DNA of 16,455 nt from the NCBI GenBank assembly GCA_036824245.1, contig DAITAO010000070.1, positions 1 through 16,455 of the forward strand. Reading direction: 5' to 3'. Position numbers and translations under genes: made by a program. The DNA comes from JACVRM01 sp036824245 (GTDB lineage Bacteria > Actinomycetota > Thermoleophilia > Gaiellales > Gaiellaceae). Shown here in pieces: positions 7,397 to 14,268 of the stretch (the first letter of the stretch is position 1; each line of letters begins with the position of its first letter). A model generated the notes under the pieces. That model had not been told where the DNA came from. It was given only the letters and a program-made list of their open reading frames with translations, and did no database searches.

Positions 7397-8388
7397 TCCG
7401 AGCCGGAGACTCGCGCGTAGATCGCCGTCAGCACGATGATGATCGAGCCGTAGATCACCTGGCGCTGCCACTCATCGGCATCGAGCAGCGTCAGGAGCGA
7501 CCCCAGCACGGTCAGGATCAGCACGCCCAGAATCGTGCCGCTGTAGCTTCCCCACCCTCCGAAGATCGACGTCCCGCCGATCACGACCGCGGCCACCGAA
7601 GGGAGCAGGTACGGGGTGGCCAGCCCGAGGTCGGGGTTGTTGGTGAAGCCGAGCAAGAGCAGCCCGCCCAGGGCGCTGAACAGGCCACACAGCGCGTACA
7701 CCACGACGAGCGGCTGCCAGACTCGCACGCCCGCGAGCCGTGCCGCGACCGGATTGTCGCCGACCGCATACAGCATGCGACCGTAGCCCGTGTAACGCAG
7801 CCCCAGGATCAGGATTGCGGCGACGGCGGCCCACAGCAGCAAGTTGGCCGGCAGGTAGTCGAAGTAACGGTCATTTCCCAGCGTCGAGACCAGGTCCGGG
7901 ACCACCTTCTCGAACGGTCGTCCGGCGTAGATCGAGAGCAGCCCGAAGGTCACGGAGGACGTCCCGAGCGTCATGATCAGCGGGTTCACGCGGAAGATGC
8001 CGACGCCGATGCCGTTGGCGAGCCCGATGCCCAGGCCGACGGCGAGCCCCGCGCCGATGCCCTGCACCGTTCCGTCGACTCCCTGCCAGGACGTCGCGAA
8101 CGCGGCGGCGGTGGCCGTGTAGGCCACCGAGAGGTCGACGCCCCCCGTGAGCATGACGAGCGTCTGTCCGGCCGCGATCATGGCGAGCGGGGCGGCGACG
8201 AGAAACGTCGTCGAGAGCTGGTTCCAGGTGATGAAGGGCTCGCCGACGTCGCGCCGGTTGACGATGTCGGTGAGCACGAACAGCAGCACGAGCACACCCA
8301 CCAGGACGACAACCGGGTTGTCGACAAGGAACAGTTGAGCCGACCGCAGTCGCCCCGGCCCTTTCATGGCCTCCGGCGCCGCGGTCAC
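7393..8388 (-). CDS. Sugar ABC transporter permease, RbsC/BPD_transp_2 type (second permease)
   Basis: This 331-residue membrane protein has about eight to ten hydrophobic segments and forms part of the channel for sugar import. Family marks include AAGQTLVMLTGGVDLSVAY near the first third, NPLIMTLGTSSVTFGLLSIY, GLRYTGYGRMLYAVGDNPVAARLAG, and VIGGTSIFGGWGSYSGTILG near the end. In most relatives the motif reads GGIDLSVG; here it is GGVDLSVAYT. The GTG start overlaps the first permease's stop as GTGA, and an AAGGAAG lies eight bases upstream. An internal ATG (MKGPGRL) could also serve. It follows a distinct permease gene, so the transporter probably uses a heterodimer rather than the homodimer of ribose transport. 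It is followed at once by the kinase. Confidence 0.92.
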   Translation of the reverse strand: MTAAPEAMKGPGRLRSAQLFLVDNPVVVLVGVLVLLFVLTDIVNRRDVGEPFITWNQLSTTFLVAAPLAMIAAGQTLVMLTGGVDLSVAYTATAAAFATSWQGVDGTVQGIGAGLAVGLGIGLANGIGVGIFRVNPLIMTLGTSSVTFGLLSIYAGRPFEKVVPDLVSTLGNDRYFDYLPANLLLWAAVAAILILGLRYTGYGRMLYAVGDNPVAARLAGVRVWQPLVVVYALCGLFSALGGLLLLGFTNNPDLGLATPYLLPSVAAVVIGGTSIFGGWGSYSGTILGVLILTVLGSLLTLLDADEWQRQVIYGSIIIVLTAIYARVSGSE

Positions 8389-9380
8389 GAGCGCGTCTTC
8401 CTTGCGAGCAGCCCGCCGATCACGACGACGAGGATGATCAGCGCCCCCTGGTAGACGTTGGCGTAGTTCGGGTCGGTGCCGCGCACGAGCAGGATGATCT
8501 TCGACAGCGTCAGCACATACGCGGCCGCGATCACGCCGATCAACCCGCCGACGCCACCCACCAGCGAGACGCCTCCGAGCACGACAGCCGCGACGCTGTT
8601 CAGCGTGTACGTGGTCCCGGAATTCGGGTCGCCGATCCCCGACGAGGCGGTTAGCGCGAGGCCGGCCAGCCCGGCGAAGACCCCTCCCAGCATGTAGGCG
8701 CCGATCCGTGTGCGCGCGACGCCGATGCCGCTCAGGTAGGCCGCGCCCCGGTTCGAGCCGACCGCATAGATCGCCAGTCCGGGGCGCAACCAGCGGATCG
8801 GCAGCCAGAGAACGGCGAACGCCACCAGGATGACCACCGCCCCCTTCGGGATCACGTCCGATCCCACCGTGCCAAGCGCCAGGTCGGAGAACTCGATCGG
8901 CGCTCCCCCGCCGGGAATCTCCATGATCCAGAGCGCCACGCCCTGCCAGACGAACAGCATCCCGAGCGTGACGACGATGTCGGGAATGCGGGTCAGCGTG
9001 ATGATCAGCCCGGTGAACGCCCCCGCAAACGCCGTGAGCACAAGGATCAGGAGCGAGAACGCGATTGCCTGGCGGAAGCTCATGTCGAACATGTGCTTCG
9101 CGGAGAGCACGTTCACCACGCCCATCAGCGAGCCGATCGACAGGTCGATGCCGCCGGAGATGACGACGACGGCCTGTGCCATGGCCGCGAAGCAAAGTGG
9201 CAGCGCGTCAATCGCAAGCGCCTGCATGTCGAACGCGAAGTCCTGCTGCGAGTTCGAGCGCCAGTAGGGAACCATGGCGAGCAGCACGAGCCAGACGGCG
9301 ATCGTCCAGCCGTGCAGTCGGAGGTTGCGCCTCCACGGCGCCGCACCCCGGAACTCGATGGTGGTCGCCGGCGCGCTCAG
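8385..9380 (-). CDS. Sugar ABC transporter permease, RbsC/BPD_transp_2 type (first permease), probable CTG start
   Basis: A second RbsC-type membrane permease. Family segments are MAQAVVVISGGIDLSIGSLMG, TRIPDIVVTLGMLFVWQGV, YAVGSNRGAAYLSGIG, and VAAVVLGGVSLVGGVGGLIG near the C-terminus. The first ATG/GTG/TTG in frame (GTG at 9287) would cut into the first membrane helix WTIAVWLVLLAMVPYW. The frame stays open upstream through a basic WRRNLRLHG leader to a CTG at 9380, which overlaps the ATPase stop as CTGA and has GAGGGAG seven bases upstream. I take CTG as the start, giving 331 residues, the same length as the partner permease. A sequencing error changing GTG to CTG is possible. The permease assignment is firm; the exact start is moderately supported. 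Confidence 0.88.
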   Translation of the reverse strand: MSAPATTIEFRGAAPWRRNLRLHGWTIAVWLVLLAMVPYWRSNSQQDFAFDMQALAIDALPLCFAAMAQAVVVISGGIDLSIGSLMGVVNVLSAKHMFDMSFRQAIAFSLLILVLTAFAGAFTGLIITLTRIPDIVVTLGMLFVWQGVALWIMEIPGGGAPIEFSDLALGTVGSDVIPKGAVVILVAFAVLWLPIRWLRPGLAIYAVGSNRGAAYLSGIGVARTRIGAYMLGGVFAGLAGLALTASSGIGDPNSGTTYTLNSVAAVVLGGVSLVGGVGGLIGVIAAAYVLTLSKIILLVRGTDPNYANVYQGALIILVVVIGGLLARKTRS

Positions 9381-10903
9381 GCCGCAGCTCCCTCGAGGTC
9401 GAGGCCGTGCATGGCCTGGAGCAGCGACGCCTCGTCAGCTGCGGCGCCTGGTAGCTCCGAGGTGACGCGGCCCCCGTAAATCGTCAGCACCCGGTCGCAG
9501 ACGAGCGGGAACTCGCTGAGCTCCGAGCTGAAGAACAGGATGGCGGCTCCGTTGTCGGCAAGCTCCCGCAGCAGCGCGTACACCTGCCGTTTCGTCCCCA
9601 CGTCGATGCCCCGAGTCGGGTCGTTGCAGAGCAGCACGGAAAAGCCCGAGGCGAGCCAGCGCGCAATGGTGACCTTCTGCTGGTTGCCGCCTGAGAGCCG
9701 GCGCACCTGGCGGCCCGCGCGCATGTCGATATCGAGGGCGTCGACCGCACGCCGCACGCGCCGCCCCTCGTCGCGCAGGTTGATCGGCCCCCAACGCAGC
9801 GGGCTGTTGTATCTGGGCGCGGCCACGTTCTCGCGCACCGAGCGCTGCGGCAAGAGAGCCTGTAGCCGGTCCGGCGGCACGAGCACCAGGCCCCTGCGGA
9901 TCGCGTCGTACGGGTGCCGCGCGGTGAACGGCTTTTCGCGAAGACGCAGTTCGCCCCCGTCCGGCTTCCGCTGGCCCGCCAGCGTCTCGAACAGCTCGTC
10001 CTGGCCCTGCCCCTCGAGCGCGGCGATCCCAAGCACCTGGCCCGCGCTGAGCTCGAATGAGATCCCCTGCACGATGCCCACGCGGAGGTCATCGATCGCC
10101 AGCACGACTGTCGGAGCGGCTTCTTCGCTCGGTTCTGCTGCGGGCTCTGCAGCAGCAACGTCCTCTTCGGAAAGCGCGGCCGCTCGGGCCTCGGCGCGCG
10201 CCGCTTCCGGGCCGAGCATGATCTCGACGATCCGCGCCTCGCCGCCTTCCTGCGGAACCATCGTCCCCACGTCACGGCCGTCGCGCAGGATCGTGGCGCG
10301 GTCGCAGGTTGCGATCACTTCCGCGAGGCGGTGGGTGATGAAGAGCACCGAGCGGCCGCGCTCGCGGCGCTCCCGCATGACAGCGAAGACACGCTCGGCG
10401 AGGTCCGACGGCAGCGCCGCCGTGATCTCGTCCAGGATCAGGAGCTGCGGGTCCTGGGCCAGGGCACGCGCTAGGTCGAGCATGCGCAGGACTGGAAGCG
10501 GCAGGTCGCCCGCCAGCTCGCGGAAGCTCACGCCGATGTCCATGGCGGCGAGGTGCGCACGCACCGCATCGATCGGCGCGCGCGTGAGACGAAGGTTCTG
10601 AGTGACCGAGAGATCGGGCACGAGCGCCGGGTCCTGGAAAACCGGGGAGAGTCCGAGCCGCGCGGCGTGCATCGGCGACCGCGGGCGAGCCAATTGGCCG
10701 CCGAAAGAGATCGTGCCGGAGTCGGCCCGGATGACGCCGGCCAGAGCCTTGACGAACGTGCTCTTGCCGGCGCCGTTGGCACCGAGCAGAGCGTGAATCT
10801 CGCCCGGGGCGATCGAGAGGCTGGCCGAGCGGAGCGCAACCACCGGCCCGTAGCTCTTCGCGACCTCGCGCGCCTCCAGCAGCGGCGTGGTCTCCTGGCT
10901 CAT
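9377..10903 (-). CDS. Sugar ABC transporter ATP-binding protein with two fused nucleotide-binding domains (RbsA/MglA type)
   Basis: This 508-residue cytoplasmic ATPase powers the importer. Domain 1 has Walker A GANGAGKST at 41-49, Walker B LLILDE ending at E159 and switch H191 (FITHRLAE). Its ABC signature region reads DLPLPVLRM at 133-141, with no LSGGQ-like core. Domain 2 has the usual degenerate Walker A (ALEGQGQD near 295-302) and an intact signature LSGGNQQK at 403-410. Its Walker B reads LLCNDPTRGID, with N427 and D428 where D and E are common. The Ala/Glu-rich linker at about 232-265 is unusually long. So one composite ATP site looks intact and the other degenerate on both faces. The gene sits between the binding protein and the two permeases. 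Confidence 0.93.
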   Translation of the reverse strand: MSQETTPLLEAREVAKSYGPVVALRSASLSIAPGEIHALLGANGAGKSTFVKALAGVIRADSGTISFGGQLARPRSPMHAARLGLSPVFQDPALVPDLSVTQNLRLTRAPIDAVRAHLAAMDIGVSFRELAGDLPLPVLRMLDLARALAQDPQLLILDEITAALPSDLAERVFAVMRERRERGRSVLFITHRLAEVIATCDRATILRDGRDVGTMVPQEGGEARIVEIMLGPEAARAEARAAALSEEDVAAAEPAAEPSEEAAPTVVLAIDDLRVGIVQGISFELSAGQVLGIAALEGQGQDELFETLAGQRKPDGGELRLREKPFTARHPYDAIRRGLVLVPPDRLQALLPQRSVRENVAAPRYNSPLRWGPINLRDEGRRVRRAVDALDIDMRAGRQVRRLSGGNQQKVTIARWLASGFSVLLCNDPTRGIDVGTKRQVYALLRELADNGAAILFFSSELSEFPLVCDRVLTIYGGRVTSELPGAAADEASLLQAMHGLDLEGAAA

Positions 10904-10917
10904 GGGCTCGGAAGAGA

Positions 10918-10949
10918 CGCGGAGGGGGCGGCAATCCGCCCCCTCCGCG
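10918..10949 (-). terminator. Perfect 14-bp hairpin between binding-protein and ATPase genes
   Basis: Bases 10918-10931 (CGCGGAGGGGGCGG) pair perfectly with 10936-10949 around a CAAT loop (ATTG on the transcript strand). It lies 15 bases after the binding-protein stop and 14 bases before the ATPase start. No real T-run follows on the minus strand (TCTCTT only). Hairpins at this position in ABC operons often protect the binding-protein mRNA from decay or partly terminate transcription, so that binding protein exceeds the membrane parts. That role is inferred here. Confidence 0.7.
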
Positions 10950-10964
10950 AGCTGTGTGCAGGGA

Positions 10965-12023
10965 CTACGGTCCCTTGCACGACCTGTATTGACCGAGGCT
11001 GTACGTCGTCCACGGCGCGATCTGGAGCTGGGCGCTCCCGTCTGCCGGTGACCGCGGCGAAGCGAACCTGTTGATCTTCGCCTTGTCCGCCGGCCAGGTC
11101 CACACGTCCGGCTTCAGCTTGACCCACCTGGGCACGGACTGGTCGGTGAGCGCACGAAGCGCCACGCTCACGCCCACGCCGCCGATCGACGACGGGTTGG
11201 TCACCGCCGCGCCCTGGAAGCTCGGATAGCGGCCCTTGACCTGACGGATGAAGCCGAAGTTGTCCGCCCCGACAACGGGGACGTACCGCTTGCGAGCCGT
11301 CCGGAACGCGTTCACGACCGTGTAGTCGATACCGGACGTCCACACGCCGTCAACGTCCTCGCCCGAATTGAGGATGTCGAGGATCTGCTTTCCGCCGGGC
11401 GCGAACTGCCAGCCGGTGAAGACCGACTTCGCGACCCTGATGTTCGGGAACTTCTTGAGCGCCTGCTGGAAGCCCTTGTGACGGTCCGTGTCGGCCGGGA
11501 CGCCGGCGATGCCACGCATCTCGACCACGTTGCCGCGACCGCCGATCTTCCTGAACAGCCACTCGGCGCCGAGTCGGCCGTACGCAACCTGGTCGTTGGT
11601 CGCGCTGTAGGTGCCCGGCGCGTTGACGTACTGGTCGATGAAGACGACCTCGATCCCCCGTGCTCTCGCCTGGGCTGCGATCGGCTTGAGCGCGGTGGCG
11701 CTCGACGGGTTGATGATCAGCGCGTCGACGCCCGCTGAGATCAGGCTGCGGATGTCGGCGATCTGACCCGCCGTATCGGTCTGCCTGTGCGCGATCCTGA
11801 GATCGGACACCTGTCCGCTCTTCAGCGCCTGCGCCTTGATCGAGCAGATCATGCCCTCGCGCCAGCCGTTGCCGACGAGCGTGTTCGAGATGCCGAGCGT
11901 GAACTCATCGTCCTGTTGGCTCGTCGCCTGCCCGCCGGTCGCGGCTACGGCGACGGCGAGGCAACAGACGGCGACGAGAATGCCGAAACGCGTCGCGCCC
12001 CGGCGGCTTACTCTCCTACGCAT
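10965..12023 (-). CDS. Sugar ABC transporter substrate-binding protein (periplasmic-binding protein 1/4 family)
   Basis: A 352-residue exported sugar-binding protein. The N-terminus is MRRRVSRRG followed by a hydrophobic helix at about 12-29 and probable cleavage near ATGGQA, a Sec-type signal; the cysteines in the helix are not in a lipobox. The mature protein has the PBP-I two-lobe pattern: FTLGISNTLVGNGWREGM, QIADIRSLISAGVDALIINP, GIEVVFIDQYV, DRHKGFQQALKKFPNIRV, and DGVWTSGIDYTVVNAF. The ATG at 12023 has AGGAAGGA about nine bases upstream. Divergence from ribose- and galactose-binding proteins prevents naming the ligand. It precedes the ATPase and permease genes, giving the full importer order of binding protein, ATPase, permease, permease. 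The hairpin behind it may raise its relative expression. Confidence 0.9.
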   Translation of the reverse strand: MRRRVSRRGATRFGILVAVCCLAVAVAATGGQATSQQDDEFTLGISNTLVGNGWREGMICSIKAQALKSGQVSDLRIAHRQTDTAGQIADIRSLISAGVDALIINPSSATALKPIAAQARARGIEVVFIDQYVNAPGTYSATNDQVAYGRLGAEWLFRKIGGRGNVVEMRGIAGVPADTDRHKGFQQALKKFPNIRVAKSVFTGWQFAPGGKQILDILNSGEDVDGVWTSGIDYTVVNAFRTARKRYVPVVGADNFGFIRQVKGRYPSFQGAAVTNPSSIGGVGVSVALRALTDQSVPRWVKLKPDVWTWPADKAKINRFASPRSPADGSAQLQIAPWTTYSLGQYRSCKGP

Positions 12024-12134
12024 CTAAAAACATCCTTCCTGTCCGCATGGGTACGGCGATGCTCCGCCGCGAATTGGAACCGATAACTGCAGAACGCCTC
12101 CTTTCTCCCGGCTGAAGCAGCCGGGGGGATCCTC
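12024..12134 (-). promoter_or_regulatory. Leader between SIS gene and binding-protein gene, with hairpin and ribosome binding site
   Basis: This 111-base gap holds an 8-bp hairpin (12107-12114 with 12118-12125, CCCGGCTG/CAGCCGGG, 3-base loop). The hairpin is flanked on the minus strand by two AGGAGG-like sequences that have no start codon behind them. The true ribosome binding site, AGGAAGGA, is at 12033-12040 before the ATG at 12023. No T-run follows the hairpin and I see no convincing promoter, so attenuation or an unrecognised promoter are both possible. Confidence 0.45.
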
Positions 12135-12923
12135 CTATATCCCATCTGCACCGCGCAACACACGCGCTACCCGGCGTGCGTGCTCGCCGTACGCAGCGTC
12201 GAAGAGCTGCTGGGAGCGCTCGGAGCCGACCAGTGCCGGGCTTGTCAGCACGGGCGGCATCGCATCCCGTTCGGTGAGTAGCACCGCCGTCTGCGCCTTG
12301 ATCTCGTTGGCGATCCCGACGGCGGCGATCGTCGATCCCGGGCTGACCGGTGTCTCGATCCCGTCGACGGCCACCATCGCGTCGCCGACGGGAGTGCAGA
12401 GGTCGATGACCACGTCGGCATGGTCCTGAAGCCGCGTTCCCGAGGGGTGCGAGGGCTCCCCGGCCATCGACTGGGCCACTGACGTGATGGTTACCACGGG
12501 AAGTCCCCGCGCCTTGGCTCCCTGTGCCATCTCGATGGGAACGGCGGTCATGCCGCTCACGCTGAAGACGATCATCACATCGGGCGGCGCGAGGTCGAAG
12601 TTGGCGAGTATCACCTCGGCCAGGCCTTCGACGCGCTCGATGAACATGGCCTGCCGCTGGCCGTTCGCCCCCACCACCTGGGTGTGGTAGGTCATAGACA
12701 GCTCGACGATCGGATGGAAGCCGGGAAAGGACCCGTAGCGCGGGAACATCTCCTCGACCGGGATGCGCGAGTGCCCCGTTCCGAAGAGGTGCACCAGTCC
12801 ACCCGCGGCGATCGCGTCGGCACAGAGCCGGCTCGCCTGCGCAAGCGGTTCTGCCTGTGTCTCCTGGATGCGCCCGAGCAGCTCGCGCGCCGCCTCGAGG
12901 TAGCGGCCGGCGGCAGCCGTCAC
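12135..12923 (-). CDS. SIS-domain sugar isomerase-like protein (UPF0309-type)
   Basis: A 262-residue SIS-fold protein that binds a phosphosugar. The SIS core is visible as GGLVHLFGTGHSRIPVEEMFPR, with a phosphate-binding GTGHS loop, then PPDVMIVFSVSGMTAVPIEMAQGAKARGLPVVTIT, where SVSG is the second Ser/Gly loop. The N-terminal helix RYLEAARELLGRIQETQ is typical of this small SIS family. Members sit in sugar catabolic and transport operons; their reaction (isomerase, lyase or regulator-like binding) is not generally established. The GTG at 12923 is the only plausible start, since the frame upstream has no other start in the intergenic region. It is the first gene of the long minus-strand operon, divergent from the second Gfo/Idh gene across a shared control region. 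Isomerisation of a pathway phosphosugar is an inference. Confidence 0.87.
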   Translation of the reverse strand: MTAAAGRYLEAARELLGRIQETQAEPLAQASRLCADAIAAGGLVHLFGTGHSRIPVEEMFPRYGSFPGFHPIVELSMTYHTQVVGANGQRQAMFIERVEGLAEVILANFDLAPPDVMIVFSVSGMTAVPIEMAQGAKARGLPVVTITSVAQSMAGEPSHPSGTRLQDHADVVIDLCTPVGDAMVAVDGIETPVSPGSTIAAVGIANEIKAQTAVLLTERDAMPPVLTSPALVGSERSQQLFDAAYGEHARRVARVLRGADGI

Positions 12924-12936
12924 ACCGTGCTGCCGG

Positions 12937-12965
12937 TTGAGTCTCGGCGCATCAACCTGTATAGA
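12937..12965 (+). promoter_or_regulatory. Sigma-70-like promoter for the second Gfo/Idh gene
   Basis: TTGAGT at 12937-12942 and TATAGA at 12960-12965 are separated by exactly 17 bases. This is a good housekeeping-type promoter in an AT-richer island of an otherwise GC-rich window. Transcription would begin near 12972, giving a leader of about 70 bases to the GTG at 13042. No equally good promoter is seen for the divergent SIS operon, though TATACA on the other strand in the same place could be its -10 element. Confidence 0.6.
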
Positions 12966-12976
12966 CGTTTAGACAG
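12957..12976. promoter_or_regulatory. Probable GntR/HutC-type operator: tandem GTnTAnAC boxes
   Basis: GTATAGAC (12959-12966) and GTTTAGAC (12967-12974) abut each other, and each matches the HutC-subfamily consensus GTnTAnAC. The whole 20-base stretch from CTGT to ACAG is an imperfect palindrome, symmetric at 16 of 20 positions. It covers the -10 element and the likely transcription start of the rightward promoter, so a bound repressor would block it. A third TAGAC at 12988-12992 is a partial match only. The UTRA/GntR protein at 120-833 is the natural candidate binder; this is inferred from family knowledge. Confidence 0.65.
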
Positions 12977-13030
12977 ATTCGAGACGCTAGACGGGAGCCG
13001 AACCACCGTCAAGCGGGCGCGGATCGAATT

Positions 13031-13036
13031 AGGAGG
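13031..13036 (+). promoter_or_regulatory. Strong ribosome binding site of the second Gfo/Idh gene
   Basis: AGGAGG lies five bases before the GTG at 13042. It is the best Shine-Dalgarno match in the window and fixes this start. Confidence 0.85.
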
Positions 13037-13041
13037 CAGCT

Positions 13042-14253
13042 GTGACAGGCCATCGCGTGACGATGCTGGGAACGGGGCTGATCGGGCTCTTCTACACCCA
13101 GACTCTGCACGGTCAGCGCAACCGTGACCGCGTGGAAGTCGTGTACTCACGCTCGCGCGAGCGGGCGGAGACCTTTGCGCGCGAGAACGGCGTCGCCCGG
13201 TGGACGACCGACCTTGAAGAGGCGGTCGCGGACCCCCAGACCGACACGGTGGTGGTCGGCCTGCCCAACGACCGCCACGAGGAGACCGTCGAGCTCAGCG
13301 CGAAGCACGGCAAGGCGGTGCTCTGCACGAAGCCGCTCGCCCGCGACGCGCAGGAGGCGAAGCGAATGCTGGACACGGTCGAACGCGCCGGAGTCTTCGC
13401 CGGCTACCTCGAGGACCTCGTCTACACGCCCAAGACCCTCAAGGCCGTCAAGGCCGTTCAGGCAGGTCAGATCGGAACTGTCACCTGGGCGCGCTCACGC
13501 GAGACGCATCCCGGCCCCCACAGCGCCTGGTTCTGGGATGCCAAGCAGGCGGGCGGCGGGGCGATCGTCGACCTCGGCTGCCATTGCATCGAGATCATCC
13601 GCAACTTCATGGGCAAGGAGAACCGCCCTGTTGCCGTCTTCTGCTGGCTGGACACGCTCGTGCACCCCATCGAGGCGGAGGACAATGCGATCGCTCTGAT
13701 CAAGTTCGAGAGCGGTGCGATCGGACAGTTCGAAGTCAGCTGGACGTTCCGCGGCGGCATGGACCTGCGTGACGAGGTGGCAGGCACCGAGGGCACGATC
13801 TGGACGAACCACTTCCTGCGCACGGGCTTCGAGATGTTCTCCTCCGGCGAGGGCGGCTACGTGGCCGAGAAGGCCGAGACGGCGAGCGGCTGGCTGTTCC
13901 CGGTCGGGGACGAGGTCTCCGAGCTCGGCTACGTCGACATGTTCACCGACATGTTCGACGCGCTCGACGAGGGCCGCCAGCCGATGGAGACGTTCTACGA
14001 CGGCTACGTCGTCAACGCCGTGATGGACGCTTGCTATCGCTCCGCGCGCTCGGGGGCCTGGGAGCCGGTGGAGCTCTTAGATTGGCGCGGCGCCGGAGTC
14101 GCGCCGATCACGCGTGGGCGGCGCGAGTACGACGGTCGGACGATCATCAAGGAGGAGCGCATGCCGGACGGCCGGCTGAAGATGATCCTCAAGGACGAGC
14201 AGACCGGCGAGTTCGCCGACGTGGTGGCAGGGTCTGTCCCCGCAGGGGACTGA
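13042..14253 (+). CDS. Gfo/Idh/MocA family NAD(P)-dependent oxidoreductase (second copy)
   Basis: This 403-residue dehydrogenase probably acts on a sugar or polyol. The Rossmann motif is GTGLIG at 10-15. The usual EKP motif reads TKP at 96-98, keeping the catalytic lysine K97 but not the glutamate. DLGCHCIEI at 177-185 keeps the active-site histidine H181. The family core is followed by a charged C-terminal tail of about 40 residues (after GVAPITRGRREYDG) that the first copy lacks. The two copies are clearly distant paralogues, so they are likely to catalyse different steps. It stands alone on the plus strand with its own promoter, operator and ribosome binding site, divergent from the transporter operon. 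It converges with the aldolase gene, with 14 bases between them. Confidence 0.92.
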   Translation: MTGHRVTMLGTGLIGLFYTQTLHGQRNRDRVEVVYSRSRERAETFARENGVARWTTDLEEAVADPQTDTVVVGLPNDRHEETVELSAKHGKAVLCTKPLARDAQEAKRMLDTVERAGVFAGYLEDLVYTPKTLKAVKAVQAGQIGTVTWARSRETHPGPHSAWFWDAKQAGGGAIVDLGCHCIEIIRNFMGKENRPVAVFCWLDTLVHPIEAEDNAIALIKFESGAIGQFEVSWTFRGGMDLRDEVAGTEGTIWTNHFLRTGFEMFSSGEGGYVAEKAETASGWLFPVGDEVSELGYVDMFTDMFDALDEGRQPMETFYDGYVVNAVMDACYRSARSGAWEPVELLDWRGAGVAPITRGRREYDGRTIIKEERMPDGRLKMILKDEQTGEFADVVAGSVPAGD

Positions 14254-14268
14254 CCCTTCCGAGTCCCC
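14236..14268. terminator. Alternative hairpins in the convergent gap
   Basis: GTCCCC (14236-14241) can pair with GGGGAC (14245-14250) inside the last codons of the oxidoreductase gene. GGGGACT (14245-14251) can instead pair with AGTCCCC (14262-14268) across both stop codons. The two structures exclude each other and neither has a T-run. They may serve as weak two-way terminators for the converging genes. Confidence 0.4.

Noticed and set aside
6593..8454. Long plus-strand open frames (275 and 538 codons) opposite the kinase and permease genes
   Set aside because: They are antisense shadows typical of high-GC DNA, rich in Arg, His, Asp and Gln with no domain, while the minus strand carries clear kinase and permease motifs.
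11934..12023. Tat or lipoprotein signal on the sugar-binding protein (twin arginine and two cysteines)
   Set aside because: The residues after RR do not follow the Tat pattern well, and the residue before the first cysteine is valine, which does not make a lipobox. A Sec signal is simpler.
13420..13427. Another GTnTAnAC match inside the second Gfo/Idh gene
   Set aside because: Six fixed bases are expected by chance a few times in 16 kb. It is single, inside coding sequence, and reflects codons for Val-Tyr-Thr.
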